NCBI GenBank assembly: GCA_033064195.1
Contig: JARBJD010000001.1
Span: forward strand, 788,975 to 852,974
DNA: 64,000 bases
Reading direction: 5' to 3'
Source of the DNA: Blattamonas nauphoetae
Lineage: Eukaryota; Preaxostyla; Oxymonadida
The notes under the pieces were generated by a model. The model made no database searches, had not been told where the DNA came from, and was given only the letters and a program-made list of their open reading frames with translations. The first letter of the stretch is position 1, and each line of letters opens with the position of its first letter. Made by a program: the position numbers and the translations under genes. Positions 42,984 through 53,730 of this stretch are shown piece after piece.

Positions 42984-45645
42984 ATGTATTTTCTGTCTCC
43001 AAACACCTACATCAATTCTTGGCGTGATTCCCCTTCTTCTCACTTCGTACACAATGCCAATCGTTCATTCCTTCATAAACATGATTCTATGTTTTCTTTA
43101 TGAATCAGCCAGATTTCTCTGACTGAGAAGCGGGGTGATAATCAGGTTTTATGGGCATTTTTGTATATTCATGAATGCACAATCCATATGACTTGCTGAA
43201 TGTAGGACACCCCGTAGATGAACAGGGTCTGTTAATTTAATTTTTGAGAACCATTTTTCGTCTGTTCTTCGCGATTTGTAGGGCGCTTTCAGTTTGAGAT
43301 CGGCGGATTCATCACTCGGAGATATCTCATCAAACGACATTTAGGAAATGGAACATTTGGAACAGTTCTCGAATGTTATGACAATTTTCAAAAGAAGATT
43401 GTTGCTATTAAAGTCATACGAGCTATCGCAAAATATACCGAGTCTGCCCGCGTCGAAATCGGAATTCTCCAAGATATCATGACACATGACCCAAGCGGAG
43501 AACGGTTTGAAACTCTTTTTGACATTAGCATTCTCAGAAGTGGATGTGTTCAATTCCTAGGATGGTTTGATTTCGAAGGACAGTTGTGCATCGTTACTGA
43601 AGCTCTTGGTCCTTCCCTCTTTGACATTCTCCGAAAAAACAATTACAATGGTTTTCCCGTTGACTTTATCAGGTCAGTGGCCCATCAATTGTTGTCAGGG
43701 CTTCAGTGTTTGCGTTTTATCAATTTCAATAATCTTGCCAGTTCTCCATGAGACTGTACATCTCACACACACTGACCTCAAACCAGAAAATATTCTTCTT
43801 GTCGATCAAGAACTTACGAGAAAGAAGTTCCAAGATGTTTGTTTCTCTCAATTTGAAGGCATTCTTTTTAGAGAGAATATTTCTTCCCAACTAACTCCCA
43901 AATCAAAATCATTGACTTAGGTTCAGCAACATATGAGCATGAACATCACACTTCTCTCATTTGCACAAGACATTATCGTCCCCCCGAGGTTATTCTCGGT
44001 CTGTTTTGTTCGCTATCTTCATCTTCATTCATCAGGACTAGGTTGGTCGTACCCAGTCGACATTTGGAGTGTTGGATGCATTTTAGCTGAGCTTTACACA
44101 GGTGACCCACTTTTCCAAACACACGATGATATTGAGCATCTGGCTCTTATGGAACGAATCATCGGGCCTCTCACTCCCCTCATCACCACAAAACCTCGTC
44201 AGAGACTCCACATCCCACTCTCCACGGGTAATATCAACCAAGACCATTCAGCTCCCGTCCCCCCGATCCAAAAGACGAAGCGAGAAGAGTCGGAAAAGAT
44301 GGATGTTCATAAACAAACAGAAGACGCGTCACACGCTGAGTCGAACACACACCAATTCACCCTCCGCGTGCAGCACGTGGCGCTGAAGCCCAATCCGAGG
44401 ATCGTCCCCCGATATTCCGACTTCTTCAACAACGTCCATCTCGACTGGCCTCATAAAGCTCTCACAGTCGACTCGATCAAGAAGGTCTGCCGCACACCGC
44501 CGCTGAGCATGCAGCTTGGCAGCCATCCGTCGTTCCTGTCGTTCTTGAACAAGTTCCTTGTGTATTCGTGTTCTGCTCGTGTCACTGCTTCGAGTGCTCG
44601 CCAACTTCCGTTTTTGGCGGAGCACGACATGCCGCTCTTTCATCCGGAGAATCCAACCACTCCAAACACTGAGCATATTCAACACCCAAACCAGAACGAC
44701 ACGCTGTCCACCTCAACACCTATCGCCCCTCTTCCACATGTCATCCTTCCAGACTTGTCTCTGGATCAGCAGAGCTCAGACCTCGCTGACTGGGTCGACA
44801 AACGACACGGCTCTTTTCGACCTGACTTCTCGTCGCTCGACCGCAACGCACACTCCATCTCGCCAGCGATGATGCATTCGCCAGACTCGCCGATCGAGTA
44901 CTCTGTTCGCCTCGACAGCACCCCAAAATCACAGAACAACACGGAGAACGAGGATGATCGACGGTTTGGGTCGTCGGTGAGCATCCCGCCGAGTGAGAGT
45001 GTGGTGCCAGTGAGTGTTGCGATGTCACCCACGTCAATTCTCTTCCCAACAGTCCTGCCCTCCCCACACGCCTCCATTTACGACAGGCCGGAGACGCGGT
45101 CGACCTCAGTTTGGCGGATACATGATGCAATCATCCATCGACTCAGACACCCTTCGCTGTACGAGGGCGAGGAAGATGACGAAGACATCCAACTCCCAAC
45201 CTTGTCGCAGGATCCAAACGATTACACATCAACGATTTCGGCTGGGCTTCACATGACGAAAGTGTGGATGGCGAAGTTGGGGACGAGAATAAGTCTGCCG
45301 TCGCTGTCGCCACTCTCAGCAATCTCTCTCTCCATCCCTCGTTTCTCTGAAGAAGGGTCGAGGAACAGCTCGCAATCTCTTGTCTATTCGTTCGAGTCGG
45401 AGGTTCAGACACCAAAACCGACGATGCAGCCGGTCAGTCAATCCGCCGCTGTCCACAAACTCCTTCTCACAGCACCCCATCGCGATATTCTGGGCATTAT
45501 GAATGAAGCGGAAGGGGAAATGAACAGAACACTCGTGCGGATCAAACGGCAGACATTCTCGTCGGTGAGTAACCAGAGGCCAGCGTCTTACTCAGCCCTG
45601 GAATTGTTCAATCTCACCACATCCTCTAATCATCCACACACGTGA
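42984..45645 (+). CDS. CLK/LAMMER dual-specificity kinase with long C-terminal tail
   Basis: Eight exons (42984-43046, 43113-43134, 43206-43226, 43282-43504, 43538-43707, 43742-43836, 43872-43998, 44036-45645) give 776 aa, including exons of 22 and 21 nt. Kinase motifs: [11 protein letters not shown] (glycine loop), IVAIKVI (catalytic Lys), [12 protein letters not shown] (HRD-like with Asp), [12 protein letters not shown] (DLG in place of DFG, seen in LAMMER kinases as DFG), [20 protein letters not shown], and the family signature [13 protein letters not shown] (EHLAMMERILG). [20 protein letters not shown] precedes the domain as expected. These kinases phosphorylate SR splicing factors. A ~75-residue insert follows the LAMMER box before the last helices ([12 protein letters not shown]), then ~340 S/P-rich residues. 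The 33-nt intron 43505-43537 is inferred from alignment. The first three exons are less certain. Confidence 0.88.
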
Positions 45646-46015
45646 TGTTCTGTCCTGGTCTCGGTTGAGATTAGAAGGTGTGAAAATCGGTCGATCTGGA
45701 CCGATCCAACAACTGTTGCATGGATGGGTCAGAAGAAGGTATTCCGATCATTGATTCATTTTTTCTTAATTTAGAACTCCAAAGACGAAAAATATGAAGA
45801 AAATTGTATCTTTTCTTCTTTGAGACTAAGAAAGTTGTTCATCTTTGGAGAAAATTCTTAATTGACCGAATTCAAATCAATTGAATTCTTGACCCGTTTT
45901 GTCTCCATTTCATTGATATTCCCTGTCCATTTGACGATAGTAATTTTGAGAGATATCTCATTTTCCTGGAGTTTATGAAAATAGGTTTTAAGAATGGGTT
46001 GTGTCAAAACAAAAA
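45646..46015. other. Intergenic, with a small perfect-arm hairpin
   Basis: 370 bp between the kinase stop and YIF1. No coding frame is convincing. An inverted repeat GAATTCAA-5 nt-TTGAATTC lies at 45868-45888 in AT-rich sequence; it could be part of a 3' end or promoter but nothing shows which. Confidence 0.5.
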
Positions 46016-47154
46016 ATGTCCTGGAACTACAGTGGACCTCAGCCATACGCCTCAAATCCTCCTCAAACTGATCCATCTTCCTCATCGGACTTCGGTAGTG
46101 GCCAGCCGGCCGAGGATCCCTTCTCAGAATTCGACTCGTATCTTGGCAACTCTCAGCCTCAATACTCAAGCACTCAATTTGGTTCGACACCTGGAGATAT
46201 GGGTGGGTATTCTCAGCCTCAATTCAATGGTGGATATTCTCAGCAACAACAACAGCAACCTGAACAACCATCATCAAATGCATTCAGTTCATTTGTCTCG
46301 AATCCATTTGGGACAATGGGGCAGGCTGCGTTGAGTGGACTGTTCAGCAGTCCCTCACAGGGATCCAGTGAAGCTTTCATTCGTGGAGCAACAAACACCA
46401 TCGGAACTCAACAACAAAAAGTGTGTCAATTTCAAAGCCTCACTATTATTTCTCTCGTAGGTAAAGAAATACTTGAATTCGGACAAATTTCGGTATTATT
46501 TTGCTGTTAGCAATGGATATGTTTTCAACAAACTAAAGATTCTCACTTTTCCATTCATGAAAAAAGTTTGTTCTTTTCTTGTCTTAAGCGCTTCTATTTT
46601 TTGTGAATTCATTTAGGACTGGGTTCGACATCGTGTTAGAGTTGATTCTTCAGGAAATTCAATGTATTATGGTATCCCTCGTCCTTTATTCTCATCGCTG
46701 AAGATCCCACTGGTTCTTCGAACACTTCTGTGATCTACCATCCACCAAGAGAAGATGTGAATGCTCCTGATTTGTATATTCCGGTTGTTGGATTGTTCAC
46801 ATACGTCATTCTTGTTTGTCTTTCGCGATTTCATCATTTTGTCAGGTTTGTGCCCTGTACTCTATCCACGACCTTTACACCCCACTTGTCCTCACAAAAA
46901 CGACAACAACAATCTTTGCAACTCTTGCATTTGATATTCTGCTTACATACGCTGTCCTGTATCTCTTCTCTAATTCTGCAAGACTCCCCTTTATGGAACT
47001 GCTTTGTTGGAGTGGGTATATATTTGTACCGCTTTGCATCGGCCGTGTATTCTCTTTGGTTCGACTTTCCATTGTTGGGTATATTGTGATGGCATATGGA
47101 ATAGCATGTTTATGTTACTTTATAGTCTGCTCCTCTCTCTTCGTTAATCATTGA
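46016..47154 (+). CDS. YIF1: YIF1, Yip1-interacting Golgi membrane protein
   Basis: Exons 46016-46420, 46461-46565, 46617-46671, 46704-46813 and 46846-47154 give 327 aa, within YIF1 range (~290-330). A Q/S/G-rich cytosolic N-terminus (MSWNYSGPQPYASNPPQ) leads to the conserved core: VKKYLNSDKFRYYFAVSNGY, VFNKLKILTFPFMKKDW (as KLKVLLFPFLHRxW), then PREDVNAPDLYIPVVGLFTY, the YIF1 hallmark PRxDINAPDLYIPxMAFxTY, and four to five membrane spans (TIFATLAFDILLTYAVLYLF, LLCWSGYIFVPLCIGRVF, SIVGYIVMAYGIACLCYF). YIF1 pairs with YIP1 and Rab1-type GTPases in ER-Golgi vesicle transport, in line with TRAPPC8 elsewhere in the window. Four introns of 32-51 nt. Confidence 0.92.
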
Positions 47155-47480
47155 AATAGTTCCAAACAGCAATCACATCAATGAGAGGAGATAGCATTGT
47201 CAATACTGAACAATCAAAAACACAGAACGTTGCCGCAATCATCATTGCAGCGCTCAAGATTCCAGTCGCTCTTCTCATCCTTTTCTTCACAACTCCTCGA
47301 GTTAAAGCGTCCTGATTGTCCTTTGCGTGTCTTTTTATGTCCTCTTGAGTTATGCACTTCATCTTTGAATCATTATTCGGAAAATTCTCGTCGTTTTGGA
47401 GAACCTCTTTGTCGTTATACTAAGGAAATTGATTCAGATCAAGTTATCGAATGGGTGGTGAAGTGAACAATGAAGACATT
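47155..47480. other. Intergenic spacer with an ambiguous small ORF
   Basis: Between the YIF1 stop and the ubiquitin-domain gene stop. On the minus strand 47362-47144 reads a 72-codon frame with a basic start (MKCITQEDIKRHAKDNQ) and one hydrophobic segment; it overlaps the YIF1 stop by 11 bp and has no recognisable family. I do not call it a gene. Confidence 0.35.
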
Positions 47481-48896
47481 TCAAATATAATAATTGTCGT
47501 GTCGATGATCATCTTCCGGTGGAGGTTGGTTTTGTTGGTTATTCTGATTCTGCTGGTTCTGGTTGCTATTCTGTCCAGAATTCATCCCAAACATCGACCC
47601 AAACATATCTGCAAGGTTGAACCCAAACGTTACAGGTTGACCTGTCCCTCCTCCCCCGTTGAAGAGTTGGTTAAGCATCTGCATTCCATTGAACGGCATC
47701 TGTTGATTCTGAGTTTGGTTAGTGTTTGATTGTTGTTGATTGGTTGTGGCTGTGTTTGTGGTGGAGGGAGGAGGAGGGGGTGGAGGTGGAGCTTGTTGGG
47801 ATGATTGTTGAGGAGGAGGATTGGAAATTGCTTCAGTCGCAGAGGATGGGAGAGATGAAGATGAAAATGAATATGATCCAGTTTGCTGAGAGTGACCTGT
47901 GATGACATATTGAGCTTGGATAGACGCAATCGTTTCGAGATCATCTTCTTCTTCCTCTGTTTCCTCGTCTTGTTCGTCCTGACTTTCAGAAGAATATGAA
48001 TCACTTGTACTTGAGTAATATGATGACGAGTCTGATGAATCGTCACTGCTCCAATCATGACCATCACTCTTGGCGAATGCAATCAGTTCTTTTGTTTCCG
48101 ATATTGCTCGCCGAATTCGATGCATAAGCATACGGAACCGAACTTCGTTGGGGAGATTTGGTGAGGTATACTGATTATGACGTGTGATGGGGCGAGAATA
48201 GTGGTGATGACGGTGACGAATCGGTCTCCGGAAAACAGGGGATGATTCCCGTTGTCGGGACGATTCGCCACGACGAGTGTTGGGAGCACGATGAGATGAG
48301 TGATGTGTTCGTCTTTCGGTTTGACGTTGTGCTTGGACAGGCTGAGCTGGGAGATTCGTGGATTGGTTGGATTGTGACGGAGGATTCTGATGTGTGCCTT
48401 CAGTAAGTGAAGTAGAAATAGAATTGACAAGTGGAGTAACAATGCTATTGACAATAGACTGGAAGTCTTGAGACGATGTCGCCATTGACGGATCAATCAT
48501 TGCACTTACGAGATAGCCATTCATTGTACCTCCATTCGGACCAGGAATCTGAATTGGCATAGACATATTGCGGATTTGTCCATTTTCCGTGCCAGTCGTT
48601 GCTTGTGTGGATGAGGTAGGGCCAGAAGAACCAGTTTGATTGTTGCCAGCAGTACCTTCAGGTGCATCGGAAGATCGCATGGCCGGACAGATGTGGATGG
48701 TTGATCCATCTTGAAGATTGTTTTCATGGAGAGTTCCTTCTTTAAGGACACGTCCTGAGCAAATTATACGTTGTTTATCCGTTTCGAGTCCGATGATGGA
48801 AACAAGTTTCTCTTTGAGTTCAGGGATTGTGTCCGTATCGAGACAATCAACAGTGTGTTCCCCAGGTTGATTTATAACCTTCACCTTTAGTTGCAT
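47481..48896 (-). CDS. Ubiquitin-like-domain protein (BAG6/ubiquilin-like)
   Basis: Intronless from ATG 48896, 471 aa. Residues 1-72 are a ubiquitin fold: MQLKVKVINQPGEHTVDCLD, IPELKEKLVSIIGLETDKQR, IICSGRVLKEGTLHENNLQD, GSTIHICPAMR. KQR-I-x-x-GRVL...L.......G.TIHL is the wording seen at the N-terminus of BAG6/Scythe and ubiquilin. The rest is low complexity: Q/N/S/T-rich, an RH-rich stretch (RHRHHHYSRPITRHNQY), an acidic ESQDEQDEETEEEEDD tract, a poly-Pro PPPPPPPPSTT segment and a C-terminal NQNQQNQNNQQNQ run. A helical VRFRMLMHRIRRAISETKEL segment mid-protein could bind partners. BAG6-type proteins hold tail-anchored or misfolded proteins for the proteasome; no BAG, UBA or STI1 domain is visible, so function is inferred only from the UBL. 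An in-frame ATG at 48950 would add 18 residues. Confidence 0.75.
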   Translation of the reverse strand: MQLKVKVINQPGEHTVDCLDTDTIPELKEKLVSIIGLETDKQRIICSGRVLKEGTLHENNLQDGSTIHICPAMRSSDAPEGTAGNNQTGSSGPTSSTQATTGTENGQIRNMSMPIQIPGPNGGTMNGYLVSAMIDPSMATSSQDFQSIVNSIVTPLVNSISTSLTEGTHQNPPSQSNQSTNLPAQPVQAQRQTERRTHHSSHRAPNTRRGESSRQRESSPVFRRPIRHRHHHYSRPITRHNQYTSPNLPNEVRFRMLMHRIRRAISETKELIAFAKSDGHDWSSDDSSDSSSYYSSTSDSYSSESQDEQDEETEEEEDDLETIASIQAQYVITGHSQQTGSYSFSSSSLPSSATEAISNPPPQQSSQQAPPPPPPPPSTTNTATTNQQQSNTNQTQNQQMPFNGMQMLNQLFNGGGGTGQPVTFGFNLADMFGSMFGMNSGQNSNQNQQNQNNQQNQPPPEDDHRHDNYYI

Positions 48897-49318
48897 TGGT
48901 GAGAATGCGAACGGAAAAAAGTGGAGAAATTGTGAATGGGTGGAATCCATTTGGAGAGAAAAGAGGACACGTAATGCATTGGTAAGAACCTGGATGTTTC
49001 AAAAAAGCAAAGAACGAATATGTCTCGTGAAATCTGAGGAGAAAATTGACGAATTGATAAACTGAGAAATAGTGGTGGAACTGAGCTAATTAAACAATCC
49101 GAACGAGAGAAAAAGTAGGGTATCAGAATTTTGTCGATGAATGTGCAGATAAGGTCCCTGAAATGGTCAGAAAGCGGAGAAATGAATTTAAGTTATGGAT
49201 GTTTTTGTTAGAGGGTTGGATCTTCATCAGTTTTAAATGAGCTCGTCTCCGGGAGAAAATGAAGGTATATCAACTACTTGGGTAACTTTATCTAGTTTCC
49301 CATCCAACTGGACGAACC
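48897..49318. other. Divergent intergenic region
   Basis: About 420 bp between the divergent starts of the ubiquitin-domain gene and the RasGEF gene. It should contain both promoters. I see no long frame, repeat or clear motif. Confidence 0.55.
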
Positions 49319-51652
49319 ATGTCGTTAATCGTCCCATCAACCAAGGTTCGCGATAACCCGTTTTCAACACCAAAAGCACAAAGTTTCTCGTTATTTTCTG
49401 CATTTCCAATGTTATTTATTTTTCATTTTCAGAGAAAACAGGCTCAGTTTCCCTTTTCAACACTCAAAATCCGTCTGATCTTTCGCTCCTCCTCATTGCC
49501 ATTATTCCACCTTGAATCGGTTGTTTTCCAACTCATTATAGAGCACTTTTATACCCTCGGTCTCGTTCATCATTTTCTCAAGCAACATCACTCGCATCAT
49601 CAAATCCAACCCAACACTCACCGTCAATCTCACCATTCCAAGTTCTCAAAGATAATTCGAGCTTAACAAGTCACGATTCGAACGAAGAAGATGATTTTGA
49701 AATGATGAATGAAAATGATGAACCAGATTACATGATTGACGATTTGACTTGGCTTGACAGAAAACGATCGGAATGGTCGGCCAAGATTCGGGCCCTAAAA
49801 TCCAACAAAGGACCCAACGCACAGTCGACTGCAGCGACTGGGCAAAAAGGATCGAGATCAGTTCACCTCTCCAATAAATCTGAGCTGAAATCATTCTTGG
49901 ACCGACTCAACGCATCACCATCAAAACAAAGTGAATTAGGAATTCGTTACGAAACGGATGAAGGCACTATCAATATTATCAGGATTAATCCGGAATTAGC
50001 CCTCCGTCTTATCGTGGAACAAATTCTTGATGTTGATGATCTGAATACTTTTTTATTCTGCTATCGAAAAGCCATGAAACCAACTGAACTCGTTGAACTA
50101 TTGACAAATCTTCTTTCTGTTCAAACTGATTTGATTACCAACGAGCCACTTCCCGAAGCACACATCCAGAAAATGCATACAACAATAGCTTTGATACTAC
50201 TCCGACTTTGGCAACATTACAATGATCACTTTGATGTTGAGAATTATATCGCCATGAATTCTCTATTGGTTCGTCTTCAGACCTTAGAATACTTGAAACC
50301 ATTCACTGATGCCATTGAGAAGGCAGCTACCATTCGAATATCTGAACTTGAATCAACATCAATCGGAAAATCCCTCGCCAAAAACACAGAAGAGAGAAAA
50401 GTGTGTCTATCATTTTGAAAATAACTTTCTTACCCTCAATTCTTCCGTCCAGTCTGTCTTCTCTGCCGCCATCGCCACATCATCTGTCCAAACTCGAAAC
50501 AAATCTCTTTCCGATGATAAAACGCTTCCCATGAAGGGTGAACTATTATCAACAGCAAGCAGCTCTGCTCAGAGCAGCTGGCGAGAGAGTCCTCTTTCCT
50601 ATCAACCACCGTTCCAAACGCCGGAAGCTATCGACCCACACGCTGTCGCCAGCATTATGATTAATTCTGATTCTGTTATGTTTAGTAAACTCCGACGCGG
50701 GGAGTTTGTATCGACAGCTTGGGCGAAGGAGAACAAGCACCTCAAAAGTCCGACGATTGTGGCTCTCACAGAACGATTCACCAAGCTCTCTCTCTTCACA
50801 GCGTCTGTGATTGTCTGTGGAAGTACTGCTGAGCGTCGCGCGCGGTTTTACGATCAGCTTGGCGCAACTTCGCGAAAACTTCACAAACACCAAGACTTCC
50901 AATCAGCTTATGCCATCTTCCTCGGAATGCAGAATCGAAGTGTAACTCGACTGAAGAAGACCATGGAAGAAGTGAAGTTCCAAACAGATCGACTGACAGA
51001 AGTGTACAACCTGTCGGAAAGACAGAAGACACTCCGAACACACATCTCGTCGTGCTCGCCCCCTCTCGTTCCGTTTGTCGCGCCTTATTTGGGTCTTCTG
51101 GCGGGGTTTGAGGAGAAGGGAGGGTTCATGCAAGACGGCATGGCGGACTGGCGTGTGTGGAAGTCGATGCATAAAATCATTGACGACTTGGTGTTCTTTG
51201 CGAGGACGTGCACTGAGAGGGAGATGGACAAAGAGGCGATGCCGCTGTGGATGCAGGAGCTGCGTGGATTGGAGGACGATGAGATTAACGTCTTGTCGAG
51301 GCGGAGAGAGGAGCCGGAGCATCGCTTCATCATCGACCCGTCGGACGAGGACATTGCGGAGAAGAGCAGAAGGCGGATGGAGAGGAAGGAGCAGAGGCAG
51401 GCCAAAGAAGATCAGAGGAAGACCCTGCCGCCGGAGGAGCAGGGCATCTTCGACTACGATTCGGAGGATGAAGAGGACGAGAGTGACTGTGACAGCGAAG
51501 AGCTCGCTTGGCATGAGCGGAGTTTGGAGAAGAAGAAAGTGAAAATTGGGGTCCAGCGATCGAGCCTCTGGGAAGAGAGCCAGAACGCGCCTGTGCCGAT
51601 TGGCAACGTCTATTTACTGCGAAGAGTGTCGCTTCGGTTGAAAACACCTTAG
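49319..51652 (+). CDS. Ras guanine-nucleotide exchange factor (RasGEF_N + CDC25 domain)
   Basis: Exons 49319-49382, 49433-49472 (40 nt), 49542-50400 and 50453-51652 give 720 aa. An S/T-rich N-terminus precedes a RasGEF N-terminal helical domain (LALRLIVEQILDVDDLNTFL, KPTELVELLTNLL, TTIALILLRLWQHYNDHFD). The catalytic CDC25 domain follows: AIDPHAVASIMINSDSVMFS, EFVSTAWAKENKHLKSPTIV, LTERFTKLSLFTASVIVCG, RARFYDQLGATSRKLHKHQD, FQSAYAIFLGMQNRSVTRLK, matching the usual DP..iA.qLT..d...F..I...E and 'tk.f..l...n......i..gL' pattern, then VPFVAPYLGLLAGFEEKG. It would activate Ras/Rap GTPases. The C-terminal ~140 residues are R/E/K- and acidic-rich. Family-level call is firm; the GTPase target is unknown. 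Confidence 0.92.
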
Positions 51653-51878
51653 TTTTACCGATCTTAGTTCTTCACGTCACTTCCTGTTATGTTTATTGGT
51701 TTTACGTCTCTCGTTTCAGAAAACAGGCAAAAAAGAGGAGAAAGGGTACCCAAAAAGAGAACCACGACCACCAGTGTGAATGAACAGTTGGACGAGCACT
51801 GATTGAACAAAAGATGAAAAGAAAAACTTTGTGAAATGATTTTCTTGTCAAAGATTGAGATGTTCGATACTCACGTGG

Positions 51879-52768
51879 TCATCTGTTCATGTGTTTGTTA
51901 TACACCTTCAGTTCGACGGTAAAGCATACAATGAATGTGATAAGGGCGCAGGCAGATGCGTAAAACTTATAGAACGACAAGCTCGCAAAATATCTAGGAA
52001 ACGAACTGTTGAAGAGAAAGGGATACGATTCTGTCATGAGGACCCCAAGAACAGCGAGAATCACAGTTACACTCTTCGTTGTTGTCTGTCTAGAACGACT
52101 TGTCCATGTTGGGTCAAGAGTCCAAACTGCGATTCCAAGGGCTAAATACTTCAGTATTTCCATGCTTGCGTCGAGAGACTCAATGAGAGTTTCGAAACGG
52201 AACTCAGAAGAATTGGCGGAGATAACAATCGGAAGAGCACGAGTAAAGAGGCAAGAATAGAAAGCCCAGGCTAAAAAAGAGAGTATATGAAAATAAGAAA
52301 GCAATCGTACAAAAGCCAACTGACCAGATGCGAGCGTCGACGCTTTGGCAACGTCTCTGAGCCACGGCTAATCCAAACAGGTCGACCAAAAATTTGAGCG
52401 TGATAGAGATGCCCTGAAGGGATGAAACAGAAAGTGTTGGTTTGCAGTCGTGAAGATCGGAAAGGAGTGAGAAAGACGATAATATTGCATGAGTAAGAAA
52501 CCTGGAGACTGGTGAATTCAAGGTTGTCTTCATTTGGTGGGATGAGTAAATCAACAAGAAGACGCCCGATTGCACAGAGGACGAACACAACAAGCGTTTT
52601 AAGTGCGATCTTATATTGAAATTTCTCTTTTCTTTTATGGTGATTGGATATTGAAGAATGATGAGTTAGTCGCAAAATAGGTGGAACATACAACTTAGTT
52701 GTGAAAAGTAAGATCACATAAGGTCCAAACGTGAGGATTAAGGCATTCAATAGTGATATGAAAGCCAT
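51879..52768 (-). CDS. TMEM147: TMEM147, ER translocon (BOS complex) membrane protein
   Basis: Exons 52768-52502, 52413-52311 and 52270-51879 give 253 aa (human 224). Seven hydrophobic helices. Alignment by eye with TMEM147: SLQGISITLKFLVDLFGLAV matches FMKASVDVADLIGLNLVM; GFSWAFYSCLFTRALPIVIS matches [40 protein letters not shown] matches RGIEFDWKYIQMSIDSNIS; ALGIAVWTLDPTW matches ASAQVWMITRYDL; MAFISLLNALILTFGPYVIL matches the N-terminus [20 protein letters not shown]. TMEM147 forms the BOS complex with NOMO and NCLN beside Sec61 and helps insertion of multipass proteins. A basic loop (HHKRKEKFQ) after helix 1 is longer than in animals. Start ATG lies 142 bp after the ISY1 stop on the same strand. 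Confidence 0.82.
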
Positions 52769-52910
52769 TTTGTTTGTTATGGCCGTACCATTACAAAAGA
52801 TATCACATTCAAACAGTGAGCCGAGGGATGGAAAAGAAATGTGATTTTTCTCAACAAAATCGACAAGAAGTGTGATTAAGCAAGGTATGATGAAATGTTC
52901 AAAAACAAAA

Positions 52911-53687
52911 TTACCAAACTTCAATCTCAGCACGACGCTCTGCTTCTAACAATTCTGGGCTCTCATCGCAAAATCCATAATACTCATAGTCGACATTCCG
53001 AAGCAATTCCTTTCTTGTCTTCTTGCGAGTATCCGGAGCTGAAGATAGATCTTTGAGAAAGGGAAACATACCTTGTTTGGAAATAACCTCACGGATTGAT
53101 GGAATCATTTTGGTCGCTCCGAAGTATCTGAACCGAAAAGGATTGGGTTATCGTGAGAGCGAGATGAAAATTGGTGAAGAAATAAGAGATTCAACAAACT
53201 GATATTCAGGAGGTGTTTGGCTTCGCATAAGGTTAGGGCCACCAAGTTCGAAGATCCTCTTCTCCCATTTCCACCTCTCGAGGAGGAGACGATTGATTGT
53301 GTCATTGAGATCTCGAAGTTTATGTTCGCCAAGCGATTCTAAAACGAATAATGATTTGGAAGTCGATAGAGAACAATGAGAGGAAGTTTTGAGAAAGAAT
53401 AAGCACAAAAACTGTCCAAAAACGAAATGAAAGTGGATACCATTCTGGATCAGCGTTGTCTTTTCATCAAGATCGGTGACAACCTGCTGCCTCCAATGCT
53501 GAGCACGAGCAAGATCACTGCACTCATTGATATCGAAGGGGCGAACTTCAGGCTGAAGTTGTCGCCTTTCATCTGCAACTTGGGCCCAATAGCGATTTAA
53601 CATCGCATGAGCTTTCTAAACAGTGGTAATGACGAAAAATTTAACTAAATGCGGAAAAAATGAGCAGACTTCTTCGTTTCTTGCCAT
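52911..53687 (-). CDS. ISY1: Pre-mRNA splicing factor ISY1, short form
   Basis: Exons 53687-53670 (18 nt), 53615-53441, 53338-53200, 53127-53072 and 53038-52911 encode 171 aa. The spliced N-terminus MARNEEKAHAMLNRYWAQV equals the ISY1 MARNAEKAMxxLxRxR start; then RPFDINECSDLARAQHWRQQ, LGEHKLRDLNDTINRLLLER, WEKRIFELGGPN, YFGATKMIPSIREV and TRKELLRNVDYEYYGF follow the family in order. ISY1 joins the spliceosome (Prp19-associated, complex C) and tunes first-step proofreading with Prp16. The fourth intron (53039-53071, 33 nt) is a stop-free multiple of three; removal gives exactly the human spacing between IRE and TRxELL. The protein stops soon after the YYG motif, lacking the ~100 C-terminal residues of human ISY1 (285 aa). 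Confidence 0.93.
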
Positions 53688-53730
53688 CTTAAGGTCAACT
53701 GTTGATCAAAGGATCATTTTTTTATGTTCA

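Noticed and set aside
49319-49666. Separate 115-codon gene at the RasGEF 5' end
   Set aside because: Removing introns 49383-49432 and 49473-49541 joins its start to the RasGEF frame; read through, it turns into intron-derived Phe/Ser/His-rich sequence.
51075-51542. Arg-rich 155-codon frame in the RasGEF 3' end
   Set aside because: Out-of-frame reading of the E/R/K-rich C-terminal tail; no domain and no start context.
53039-53059. 21-nt intron in ISY1 (gtatg...aag)
   Set aside because: The 33-nt version ending at the next cag gives the exact human spacing and a better acceptor, so the 21-nt reading was dropped.
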